Source: Schoenoplectus triqueter | Taxonomy: Eukaryota > Streptophyta > Magnoliopsida > Poales > Cyperaceae | DNA: 21,910 nt | Reading direction: 5' to 3' | NCBI GenBank assembly: GCA_964058805.1 | Contig: CAXKVV010000845.1 | Span: 1-21,910 of the forward strand | Shown here: positions 1 to 9,191 of the stretch, in pieces | Numbering within the stretch: position 1 is the first letter of the stretch | Layout of the letters: the number at the start of each line of letters is the position of its first letter | Program-made: the position numbers and the translations under genes | The notes under the pieces: model-generated | What the model was told of the DNA's origin: nothing | The model's input: the letters and a program-made list of their open reading frames with translations, nothing else | The model's database searches: none

Positions 1-59
1 GCGCTCCCGGACTGATTTTGCAGCGGTTCCGAGGGCGTCGGGTCCCCGTTTCTTATTTT

Positions 60-1475
60 GCGCTCCCGGACACGGTTTCGGCGGTGCGGAGGGCGTCGGG
101 TCCCATTTTCATATTTTGCGCTCCCGGACTCATTTTCAACGGTTCCGTGGGCGCCGGGTCCAGTTTTCAAGTTTTGCGCTCCCGGACTCGTTTTCGGCGG
201 TTCCGAGGGCGTCGGGTCCCATTTTCATGTTTTGCGCTCCCGGACACGTTTTCGGCGGTGCGGAGGGCGTCGGGTCCCGTTTTCATGTTTTGCGCTCCCG
301 GACTCATTTTCGGCGGTTCCGAGGGCGTCGGGTCCCGTTTTCATGTTTTGCGCTCCCGGACACGTTTTCGGTGGTGCGGAGGGCGTCGGGACCCATTTTA
401 ATGTTTTGCGCTCCCTGACACATTTTCGGCGGTGCGGAGGGCGTCGGGTCCCGTTTTCATGTTTTGCGCTCCCGGACTCGTTTTCGGCGGTTCCGAGGGC
501 GTCGGATCCCGTTTTCATGTTTTACGCTCCCGGACACGTTTTCGGCGGTGCGGAGGGCGTCGGGTCCCATTTTAATGTTTTGCGCTCCCTGACACATTTT
601 CGGCGGTGCGGAGGGCGTCGGGTCCCATTTTCATGTTTTGCGCTCCCGGACTGATTTTGCGGCGGTGCGGAGGGCGTCGGGTCCCGTTTTCATGTTTTGC
701 GCTCCCGGACACGGTTTCGGCGGTACGGAGGGCGTCGGGTCCCAGTAAAGACGGCGTCGGGTCCCGTTTTCATGTTTTGCGCTCCCAGACTCATTTTCGG
801 CGATTCCGAGGGCGTCCGGTCCCGTTTTCATGTTTTGCGCTCCCGGACTCGTTTTCGGCGGTTCCGAGGGCGTCTGGTCCCGTTTTCATGTTTTGCGCTC
901 CCGGACACGTTTTCGGCGGTGCGGAGGGCGTCGGGTCCCATTTTAATGTTTTGCGCTCCCGGACACATTTTCGGCGGTGCGGAGGGCGTCGGGTCCCATT
1001 TTAATGTTTTGCGCTCCCGGACACATTTTCGGCGGTGCGGAGGCGTCGGGTCCCATTTTTTATGTTTTACGCTCCAAGACTCGTTTTCGACGGTACAGAC
1101 GGCGTCGGGTCCCGTTTTCATGTTTTGCTCTCCCGGACTCGTTTTCGGCGGTTCCGAGGGCGTCGGGTCCCCCTTTCATATTTTGCGCTCCTGGACTCGT
1201 GTTCGGCGGTTCCGGGCGCGTCAGGTCCCGTTTTCATGTTTTGCGCTCCCGAACTCGTTTTCGGCGGTGCGGAGGGCGTCGGGTCCCGTTTTCATGTTTT
1301 GCCCTCCCGGACACGTTTTCGGCGGTGCGGAGGGCGTCGGGTCCCGTTTTCATGTTTTACGCTCCCGGAGTCGTTTTCGGCGGTTCGGAGGGCGTCGGGT
1401 CCCCCTTTCTTATTTTGCGCTCCCGGACTGATTTTGCAGCGGTTCCGAGGGCGTCGGGTCCCCCTTTCTTATTTT
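60..1475 (+). repeat. 24-monomer irregular higher-order segment
   Basis: From m1 at 60 to m14 ending at 1475. After m1-m4 types the segment alternates consensus, m4 and m5 types (292-639), holds a 59-bp m14-like copy at 640 and the 80-bp monomer at 699, and then repeats consensus, m4 and m5 types to m6 at 1069. m9-like (1127), m10-like (1185), two acacg/cccgaac copies, m13 (1359) and m14 (1417) close it. The length of 1416 bp is 24 x 58 plus 22 for the 80-bp copy and 2 for the two 59-bp copies. Bases 1-59 are an m14 copy from the preceding unit. Confidence 0.72.
699..778 (+). repeat. Aberrant 80-bp monomer (m1/m6 junction)
   Basis: The front is m1-like (acacggtttcggcggtacgg up to gtccca at about 743). 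It then switches through gtaaagacggcgtcgg into the back half of an m6-like monomer and ends with the normal catgtttt tail. The result is 58 + 22 bp with gcgtcgggtccc present twice. It is the only monomer I found with a length change larger than one base, so it marks an out-of-register join. It also carries an uncommon TAA that closes one forward frame. Confidence 0.85.
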
Positions 1476-2752
1476 GCGCTCCCGGACACGGTTTCGGCGG
1501 TGCGGAGGGCGTCGGGTCCCATTTTCATATTTTGCGCTCCCGGACTCATTTTCAACGGTTCCGTGGGCGCCGGGTCCAGTTTTCAAGTTTTGCGCTCCCG
1601 GACTCGTTTTCGGCGGTTCCGAGGGCGTCGGGTCCCATTTTCATGTTTTGCGCTCCCGGACACGTTTTCGGCGGTGCGGAGGGCGTCGGGTCCCATTTTG
1701 ATGTTTTGCGCTCCCGGACACATTTTCGGCGGTGCGGAGTGCGTCGGGTGCCATTTTCATGTTTTGCGCTCCAATTCTCGTTTTCGACGGTACAGACGGC
1801 GTCGGGTCCCGTTTTCATGTTTTGCGCTCCCGGACTCGTTTTCGACGGTTCCGAGGGCGTCCGGTCCCACTTTCATATTTTGCGCTCCCGGACTGATTTG
1901 CGGCGGTGCGGAGGGCGTCGGGTCCCATTTTCATGTTTTGCGCTCCGAGACTCGTTTTCGGCGGTTCCTAGGGCGTCGGATCTCGTTTTCATGTGTTAAG
2001 CTCCCGGACTCGTTTTCGGCGGTGCGGAGGGCGTCGGGTCCCGTTTTCATGTTTTGCGCTCCCGGACTCGTTTTCGGCGGTTCCGAGGGCGTCGAGTCCC
2101 GTTTTCATGTTTTGCGCTCCCGGACACGTTTTCGGCGGTGCGGAGGGCGTCGGGTCCCATTTTAATGTTTTGCGCTCCCGGACACATTTTCGGCGGTGCG
2201 GAGGGCGTCGGGTCCCATTTTCATGTTTTGCGCTCCAAGACTCGTTTTCGACGGTACATACGGCGTCGGGTCCCGTTTTCATGTTTTGCGCTCCCGGACT
2301 CGTTTTCGACGGTTCCGAGGGCGTCAGGTCCCGCTTTCATATTTTGCGCTCCCGGACTGATTTGCGGCGGTGCGGAGGGCGTCGGGTTCCGTTTTCTTGT
2401 TTTGCGCTCCCGGACTCGTTTTCGGCGGTTCCGAGGGCGTCGGGTCCCCCTTTCATATTTTGCGCTCCCGGACTCGTGTTCGGCGGTTCCGAGCGCGTCG
2501 GGTCTCGTTTTCTTTATTTGCGCTTTCGGACTCGTTTTCGGCGGTTCCGAGGGCGTCGGGTCTCGTTTTCATGTTTTGCACTCCCGAAATCGTTTGCGGC
2601 AGTGCGGAGGGCATCAGGTCCCGTTTTCATGTTTTGCGCTCCCGGACTCGTTTTCGGCGGTTCTGAGGGCGTCGGGTCCCCCTTTCTTATTTTACGCTCC
2701 CGGACTGATTTTGCGGCGGTTCCGAGGGCGTCGGGTCCACCTTTCTTATTTT
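1476..2752 (+). repeat. 22-monomer expanded higher-order unit with internal m3-m8 duplication
   Basis: m1 to m8 run from 1476 to 1939. Two irregular monomers follow: 1940, beginning gcgctccgag with ttcctaggg, and 1998, beginning aagctccc. Then comes a second pass m3 to m14 from 2056 to 2752. The m3-m8 block is therefore present twice (1592-1939 and 2056-2403), offset 464 bp, which is eight monomers. The length of 1277 bp equals 22 x 58 + 1, with the extra base coming from the single 59-bp m14 at 2694. Loss or gain in whole monomers is again seen. Confidence 0.82.
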
Positions 2753-3508
2753 GCGCTCCCGGACACGGTTTCGGCGGTGCGGAGGGCGTCGGGTCCCATT
2801 TTCATATTTTGCGCTCCCGGACTCGTTTTCGGCGGTTCCGAGGTCGTCAGGTCCCGCTTTCATATTTTGCGCTCCCGGACTGATTTGCGGCGGTGCGGAG
2901 GGCGTCGGGTCCCGTTTTCATGTTTTGCGCTCCGAGACTCGTTTTCGGCGGTTCCGAGGGCGTCGGGTCCCCCTTTCATATTTTGCGCTCCCGGAATCGT
3001 GTTCGGCGGTTCCGGGCGCGTCAGGTCCCGTTTTCATGTTTTGCGCTCCCGAACTCGTTTTCGGCGGTGCGGAGGGCGTCGGGTCCCGTTTTCATGTTTT
3101 GCCCTCCCGGACACGTTTTCGGCGGTGCGGAGGGCGTCGGGTCCCGTTTTCATGTTTTGCGCTCCCGGACACGTTTTCGGCGGTGCGGAGGGCGTCGGGT
3201 CCCGTTTTCATGTTTTGCGCTCCCGGACTCATTTTCGGCGGTTCCGGGCGTGTCGGGTCTCGTTTTCATGTTTTGCGCTCCCGAAATCGTTTGAGGCAGT
3301 GCGGAGGGCGTCGGGTCCCGTTTTCATGTTTTGCACTCCCGGAATCGTTTTCGGCGGTTCCGAGGGCGTCGGGTCCCCCTTTCTTATTTTGCGCTCCCGG
3401 ACTGATTTTCCGGCGGTTCCGAGAGCGTCGGGTCCCCCTTTCTTATTTTGCGCTCCCGGACTGATTTTGCGGCGGTTCCGAGGGCGTCGGGTCCCCCTTT
3501 CTTATTTT
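2753..3508 (+). repeat. 13-monomer rearranged higher-order unit
   Basis: It begins with m1 (2753), jumps to an m7-like copy (2811), m8 (2869) and an m9-like copy starting gcgctccgag (2927). It then holds monomers of a second lineage: an m10-like copy with a catgtttt tail (2985), cccgaactcg (3043), two acacg copies (3101, 3159) and an m10-like copy with gggcgtgtcgg (3217). It closes with m12 (3275), m13 (3333) and two successive 59-bp m14 copies (3391, 3450). The spacing to the next m1 is 756 bp, 13 x 58 plus the two extra bases of the m14 pair. Confidence 0.75.
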
Positions 3509-4321
3509 GCGCTCCCGGACACGGTTTCGGCGGTGCGGAGGGCGTCGGGTCACATTTTCATATTTTGCGCTCCCGGACTCGTTTTCGACGGTTCCGTGGG
3601 CGTCGGGTCCCGTTTTCAAGTTTTGTGCTCCCGGACTCGTTTTCGGCGGTTCCGAGGGCGTCGGGTCCCATTTTCATGTTTTGCGCTCCCGGACACGTTT
3701 TCGGCGGTGCGGAGGGCGTCGGGTCCCATTTTAATGTTTTGCGCTCCCGGACACATTTTCGGCGGTGCGGAGGGCGTCGGGTCCCATTTTCATGTTTTGC
3801 GCTCCAATACTCGTTTTCGACGGTACAGACGGCGTCGAGTCCCGTTTTCATGTTTTGCGCTCCCGGACTCGTTTTCGGCGGTTCCGAGGCCGTCCGGTCC
3901 CGCTTTCATATTTTGCGCTCCCGGACTGATTTGCGGCGGTGCGGAGGGCGTCGGGTTCCGTTTTCATGTTTTGCGCTCCCGGACTCGTTTTCGGCGGTTC
4001 CGAGGGCGTCGGGTCCCCCTTTCATATTTTGCACTCCCGGACTCGTGTTCGGCGGTTCCGAGCGCGTCGGGTCTCGTTTTCTTTATTTGCGCTTCCGGAC
4101 TCGTTTTCGGCGGTTCCGAGGGCGTCGTGTCTCGTTTTCATGTTTTGCGCTCCCGAAATCGTTTGAGGCAGTGCGGAGGGCGTCGGGTCCTGTTTTCATG
4201 TTTTGCACTCCCGGACTCGTTTTCGGCGGTTCCGAGGGCGTCCGGTCCCCCTTTCTTATTTTGCGCTCCCGGTCTGATTTTGCGGCGGTTCCGAGGGCGT
4301 CGGGTCCCCCTTTCTTATTTT
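3509..4321 (+). repeat. Canonical 813-bp higher-order repeat, 14 monomers (reference unit)
   Basis: This is the clearest full higher-order unit. Subtypes and starts are: m1 3509 (acacggtttc, tail catatttt); m2 3567 (gacggttccgtggg, tail caagtttt); m3 3625 (consensus with cccattttcatg); m4 3683 (acacgttttc, tail taatg); m5 3741 (acacattttc); m6 3799 (ctccaa..., gacggtacagacgg); m7 3857 (cgctttcatatttt); m8 3915 (actgatttgc); m9 3973 (ccccctttcatatttt); m10 4031 (actcgtgttc, tail ctttattt); m11 4089 (gcgcttccgg); m12 4147 (cccgaaatcgtttgaggcag); m13 4205 (ccccctttcttatttt); m14 4263 (actgattttgc, 59 bp). The sum 13 x 58 + 59 equals 813, and m1 recurs at 4322. The order is seen directly; that it was the ancestral amplification unit is inferred from its recurrence. 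Confidence 0.9.
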
Positions 4322-5656
4322 GCGCTCCCGGACACGGTTTCGGCGGTGCGGAGGGCGTCGGGTCCCATTTTCATATTTTGCGCTCCCGGACTCGTTTTCG
4401 ACGGTTCCGTGGGCGTCGGGTCCCATTTTCAAGTTTTGCGCTCCCGGACTCGTTTTCGGCGGTTCCAAGGGCGTCGGGTCCCGTTTTCATGTTTTGCGCT
4501 CCCGGACACGTTTTCGGCGGTGCGGAGGGCGTCGGGTCCCATTTTAATGTTTTGCGCTGCCGGACACATTTTCGGCGGTGCGGAGGGCGTCGGGTCCCAT
4601 TTTCATGTTTTGCGCTCCAAGACTCGTTTTCGACGGAATAGACGGCGTCGGGTCCCGCTTTCATATTTTGCGCTCCCGGACTGATTTGCGGCGGTGCGGA
4701 GGGCGTCGGGTCCCGTTTTCATGTTTTGCGCTCCCGGACTCATTTTCGGCGATTCCGAGGGCGTCCGGTCCCGTTTTCATGTTTTGCGCTCCCGGACTCG
4801 TTTTCGGCGGTTCCGAGGGCGTCGGGTCCCGTTTTCATGTTTTGCGCTCCCGGACACGTTTTCGGCGGTGCGGAGGGCGTCGGGTCCCATTTTAATGTTT
4901 TGCGCTCCCGGACACATTTTCGGCGGTGCGGAGGGCGTCGGGTCTCGTTTTCTTGATTTGCGCTCCCGAACTCGTTTTCGGCGGTTCCGAGGGCGTCGGG
5001 TCCCGTTTTCATGTTTTGCGCTCCCGGACACGTTTTCGGCGGTGCGGAGGGCGTCGGGTCCCATTTTAATGTTTTGCGCTCCCGGACACATTTTCGGCGG
5101 TGCGGAGGCGTCGGGTCCCATTTTTTATGTTTTACGCTCCAAGACTCGTTTTCGACGGTACAGACGGCGTCGGGTCCCGTTTTCATGTTTTGCTCTCCCG
5201 GACTCGTTTTCGGCGGTTCCGAGGGCGTCAGGTCCCGCTTTCATATTTTGCGCTCCCGGACTGATTTGCGGCGGTGCGGAGGGCGTCGGGTCCCGTTTTC
5301 ATGTTTTGCGCTCCCGGACTCATTTTCGGCGGTTCCGAGGGCGTCGGGTCCCCCATTCATATTTTGCGCTCCCGGACTCGTGTTCGGCGGTTCCGGGCGC
5401 GTCAGGTACCGTTTTCATGTTTTGCGCTCCCGAACTCGTTTTCGGCGGTGCGGAGGGCGTCGGGTCCCGTTTTCATGTTTTGCCCTCCCGGACACGTTTT
5501 CGGCGGTGCGGAGGGCGTCAGGTCCCGTTTTCATGTTTTGCGCTCCCGGACTCGTTTTCGGCGGTTCTGAGGGCGTCGGGTCCCCCTTTCTTATTTTGCG
5601 CTCCCGGACTGATTTTGCAGCGGTTCCGAGGGCGTCGGGTCCCCCTTTCTTATTTT
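4322..5656 (+). repeat. 23-monomer expanded higher-order unit with an m6/m7 fusion
   Basis: m1 to m5 are in order from 4322. The monomer at 4612 has the front of m6 (ctccaagactcg, acggaatagacgg) and the back of m7 (cgctttcatatttt), so it is a recombinant. m8 follows at 4670, then nine monomers of consensus, m4, m5 and m6 type (4728-5191), then m7 (5192), m8 (5250), m9 (5308) and an m10-like copy (5366), two further copies (5424, 5482), m13 (5540) and m14 (5598). Its length of 1335 bp equals 23 x 58 + 1. Confidence 0.75.
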
Positions 5657-6411
5657 GCGCTCCCGGACACGGTTTCGGCGGTGCGGAGGGCGTCGGGTCA
5701 CATTTTCATATTTTGCGCTCCCGGACTCGTTTTCGGCGGTTCCGAGGGCATCGGGTCCCATTTTCATGTTTTGCGCTCCCGGACACGTTTTCGGCGGTGC
5801 GGAGGGCGTCGGGTCCCATTTTAATGTTTTGCGCTCCCGGACACATTTTCGGCGGTGCGGAGGGCGTCGGGTCCCATTTTCATGTTTTGCGCTCCAATAC
5901 TCGTTTTCGACGGTACAGACGGCGTCGGGTCCCGTTTTCATGTTTTGCGCTCCCGGACTCGTTTTCGGCGGTTCCGAGGGCGTCCGGTCCCGCTTTCATA
6001 TTTTGCGCTCCCGGACTGATTTGCGGCGGTGCGGAGGGCGTCGGGTTCCGTTTTCATGTTTTGCGCTCCCGGACTCGTTTTCGGCGGTTCCGAGGGCGTC
6101 GGGTCCCGCTTTCATATTTTGCACTCCCAGACTCGTGTTCGGCGGTTCCGAGCGCGTCGGGTCTCGTTTTCTTTATTTGAGCTTCCGGACTCGTTTTCGG
6201 CGGTTCCGAGGGCGTCGGGTCTCGTTTTCATGTTTTGCGCTCCCGAAATCGTTTGGGGCAGTGCGGAGGGCATCGGGTCTCGTTTTCATGTTTTGCGCTC
6301 CCGGACTCGTTTTCGGCAGTTCTGAGGGCGTCGGGTCCCCCTTTCTTATTTTGCGCTCCCGGACTGATTTTCCGGCGGTTCCAAGGGCGTCGGGTCCCCC
6401 TTTCTTATTTT
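5657..6411 (+). repeat. 755-bp higher-order unit lacking m2 (13 monomers)
   Basis: m1 at 5657 is followed directly by m3 at 5715, then m4 to m14 in order (5773, 5831, 5889, 5947, 6005, 6063, 6121, 6179, 6237, 6295, 6353). The next m1 is at 6412, so the spacing is 813 minus 58. The whole m2 monomer is absent with no partial remnant. This is what a one-monomer unequal crossover or slippage deletion leaves. m11 here begins gagcttccgg, which creates a TGA in one frame. Confidence 0.85.
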
Positions 6412-6876
6412 GCGCTCCCGGACACGGTTTCGGCGGTGCGGAGGGCGTCGGGTCCCATTTTCATAATTTGCGCTCCCGGACTCGTTTTCGACGATTCCGT
6501 GGGCGTCGGGTCCCATTTTCAAGTTTTGCGCTCCCGGACTCGTTTTCGGCGGTTCCGAGGGCGTCGGGTCCCGTTTTCATGTTTTGCGCTCCCGGACACG
6601 TTTTCGGCGGTGCGGAGGGCGTCGGGTCCCATTTTAATGTTTTGCGCTCCCGGACTGATTTTGCGGCGGTTCCGAGGGCGTCGGGTCCCCTTTTCTTATT
6701 TTGCGCTCCCGAACACGGTTTCGGCGGTGCGGAGGGCGTCGGGTCCCGTTTCATGTTTTGCGCTCCCGGACACGTTTTCGGCGGTTCCGAGGGCGTCGGG
6801 TCCCCCTTTCTTATTTTGCGCTCCCGGACTGATTTTGCGGCGGTTCCGAGGGCGTCGGGTCCCCTTTTCTTATTTT
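6412..6876 (+). repeat. 8-monomer shortened higher-order unit
   Basis: The order is m1, m2, m3, m4, then m14 (actgattttgc), a second m1-like copy with a shortened tail (cccgtttcatg, 57 bp), an acacg copy with an m13 tail (6760s), and m14, after which m1 recurs at 6877. The length of 465 bp is 8 x 58 plus two m14 extra bases minus one deleted T. Most of m5 to m13 is missing relative to the reference unit. Confidence 0.75.
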
Positions 6877-7689
6877 GCGCTCCCGAACACGGTTTCGGCG
6901 GTGCGGAGGGCGTCGGGTCCCATTTTCATATTTTGCGCTGCCGGACTCGTTTTCGACGGTTCCGTGGGCGTCGGGTCCCGTTTTCAAGTTTTGCGCTCCC
7001 GGACTTATTTTCGGCGGTTCCGAGGACGTCGGGTCCCGTTTTCTTGTTTTGCGCTCCCGGACACGTTTTCGGCGGTGCGGAGGGCGTCGGGTCCCATTTT
7101 AATGTTTTGCGCTCCCGGACACCTTTTCGGCGGTGCGGAGGGCGTCGGGTCCCATTTTCATGTTTTGCGCTCCAAGACTCGTTTTCGACGGTACAGACGG
7201 CGTCGGGTCCCGTTTTCATGTTTTGCCCTCCCGGACTCGTTATCGACGGTTCCGAGGGCGTCAGGTCCCGCTTTCATATTTTGCGCTCCCGAACTGATTT
7301 GCGGCGGTGCGGAGGGCGTCGGGTCCCGTTTTCATGTTTTGCGCTCCCGGACTCGTTTTCGACGGTTCTGAGGGCGTCGGGTTCCCCTTTCATATTTTGC
7401 GCTCCCGGACTCGTGTTCGGCGGTTCCGGGCGCGTCGGGTCTCGTTTTCTTGATTTGCGCTTCCGGACTCGTTTTCGGCGGTTCCGAGGGCGTCGGGTCT
7501 CGTTTTCATGTTTTGCGCTCCCGAAATCGTTTGAGGCAGTGCGGAGGGCGTCGGGTCCCGTTTTCATGTTTTGCGCTCCCGGACTCGTTTTCGGCGGTTC
7601 TGAGGGCGTCTGGTCCCCCTTTCTTATTTTGTGCTCCCGGACTGATTTTGCGGCGGTTCCGAGGGCGTCGGGTCCCCGTTTCTTATTTT
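6877..7689 (+). repeat. Second complete 813-bp 14-mer higher-order unit
   Basis: All 14 subtypes occur in the reference order with m1 at 6877, m2 6935, m3 6993, m4 7051, m5 7109, m6 7167, m7 7225, m8 7283, m9 7341, m10 7399, m11 7457, m12 7515, m13 7573 and m14 7631. The next m1 is at 7690, exactly 813 bp on. Private changes include a G at the sixth base of m2 (gcgctgccgg), actgatttgc in m8 preceded by cccgaa, and a T-rich tail ending cttgattt in m10. It confirms that the unit at 3509 is not a chance arrangement. Confidence 0.88.
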
Positions 7690-8502
7690 GCGCTCCCGGA
7701 CACGGTTTCGGCGGTGCGGAGGGCGTCGGGTCCCATTTTCATATTTTGCGCTCCCAGACTCGTTTTCGACGGTTCCGAGGGCGTCGGGTCCCGTTTTCAA
7801 GTTTTGCGCTCCCGGACTCGTTTTCGGCGGTTCGGAGGGCGTCGGGTCCCGTTTTCATGTTTTGCGCTCCCGGACACGTTTTCGGCGGTGCGGAGGGCGT
7901 CGGGTCCCATTTTAATGTTTTGCGCTCCCGGACACATTTTCGGCGGTGCGGAGGGCGTCGGGTCCCATTTTCATGTTTTGCGCTCCAATACTCGTTTTCG
8001 ACGGTACAGACGGCGTCGGGTCCCGTTTTCATGTTTTGCGCTCCCGGACTCGTTTTCGGCGGTTCCGAGGGCGTCCGGTCCCGCTTTCATATTTTGCGCT
8101 CCCGGACTGATTTGCGGCGGTGCGGAGGGCGTCGGGTCCCGTTTTCATGTTTTGCGCTCCTGGACACTTTTTCGGCTATGCGGAGGGCGTCGGGTCCCGT
8201 TTTCATGTTTTGCGCTCCCGGACTCGTTTTCGGCGGTTCCGAGGGCGTCGGGTCCCGTTTTCATGTTTTGCGCTCCCGGACACATTTTCGGCGGTGCGGA
8301 GGGCGTCGGGTCCCATTTTCATGTTTTGCGCTCCAAGACTCGTTTTCGACGGTACAGACGGCGTCGGGTCCCGTTTTCATGTTTTGCGCTCCCGGACTCG
8401 TTTTCGGCGGTTCCGAGGGCGTCAGGTCCCCCTTTCATATTTTGCGCTCCCGGACTGATTTTGCGGCGTTGCGGAGGGCGTCGGGTCCCGTTTTCATGTT
8501 TT
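7690..8502 (+). repeat. 813-bp higher-order unit with replaced second half
   Basis: m1 to m8 follow the reference order from 7690 to 8153. The remaining six monomers are not m9-m14. They are an m4-like copy with ctatgcgg (8154), a consensus copy (8212), m5 (8270), m6 (8328), an m7-like copy with a cccctttcatatttt tail (8386) and a 59-bp copy with actgattttgc but a catgtttt tail (8444). The total length is again 813 bp because the replacement also holds one 59-bp monomer. This looks like unequal exchange between two registers of the array; the 8026-8502 part is the start of the copy found again at the right end of the window. Confidence 0.8.
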
Positions 8503-9191
8503 GCGCTCCCGGACACGGTTTCGGCGGTGCGGAGGGCGTCGGGTCCCCTTTTCATATTTTGCGCTCCCGGACTCGTTTTCGACGGTTCCGTGGGCGTCGG
8601 GTCCCGTTTTCAAGTTTTTCGCTCCCGGACTCGTTTTCGGCGGTTCCGAGGGCGTCGGGTCCCGTTTTCATGCTTTGCGCTCCCGGACACTTTTTCGGCG
8701 GTGCGGAGGGCGTCGGGTCCCGTTTTCATGTTTTGCGCTCCCGGACTCGTTTTCTGCTGTTCCGGGCGTGTCGGGTCTCGTTTTCTTGATTTGCGCTTTC
8801 GGACTCGTTTTCGGCGGTTCCGAGCACGTCGGGTCTCGTTTTCATGTTTTGCGCTCCCGAAATCGTTTGAGGCAGTGCGGAGGGCGTCGGGTCCCGTTTT
8901 CATGTTTTGCGCTCCCGGACTCGTTTTCGACGGTTCCGTGGGCGTCGGGTCCCGTTTTCAAGTTTTTCGCTCCCGGACTCGTTTTCGGCGGTTCCGAGGG
9001 CGTCGGGTCCCGTTTTCATGTTTTGCGCTCCCGGACACGTTTTCGGCGGTGCGGAGGGCGTCGGGTCCCGTTTTCATGTTTTGCGCTCCCGGACTCGTTT
9101 TCTGCTGTTCCGGGCGTGTCGGGTCTCGTTTTCTTGATTTGCGCTTTCGGACTCGTTTTCGGCGGTTCCGAGCGCGTCGGGTCTCGTTTTC
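8026..9191 (+). repeat. Copy 1 of an identical 1166-bp segment
   Basis: Read line by line, this stretch matches 20745-21910 base for base at an offset of 12,719 bp, including rare private variants such as ctatgcgg (8174), gcggcgttgcgg (8463), catgctttgc (8670) and gagcacg (8822). The left boundary is sharp: one base further left the copies differ (cccg here, cccc at 20741-20744) and belong to different monomer subtypes. The right end cannot be set because the other copy leaves the window. Confidence 0.88.

Noticed and set aside
3558..3851. Recurrent 97-codon reverse-strand open frames about 813 bp or 348 bp apart
   Set aside because: They recur because the same run of monomers recurs (m2-m6 or the hexamer). 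Start and stop are variant sites of the satellite; the product is low-complexity repeat peptide.
8212..8269. CENP-B box in the monomer
   Set aside because: Neither strand of the consensus fits the TTCG-N4-A-N2-CGGG pattern. TTCG and CGGG both occur but 16 bp apart instead of 7, without the central A.
8212..8269. Intrinsic DNA curvature from phased T4 tracts
   Set aside because: Tract centres are 31, 8 and 19 bp apart and the 58-bp period is about 5.5 helical turns, so the tracts are not consistently in phase.
8212..8269. G-quadruplex in the GG-rich part of the monomer
   Set aside because: Only two GGG runs plus GG pairs per monomer, so at best a weak two-layer structure; not supported as a feature.
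8212..8269. Palindrome cgggtcccg as an operator or terminator
   Set aside because: Arms of four bases around a single T are too short for a hairpin with a loop, and in this composition such a palindrome is easily met by chance; it occurs in most monomers and is simply part of the repeat.
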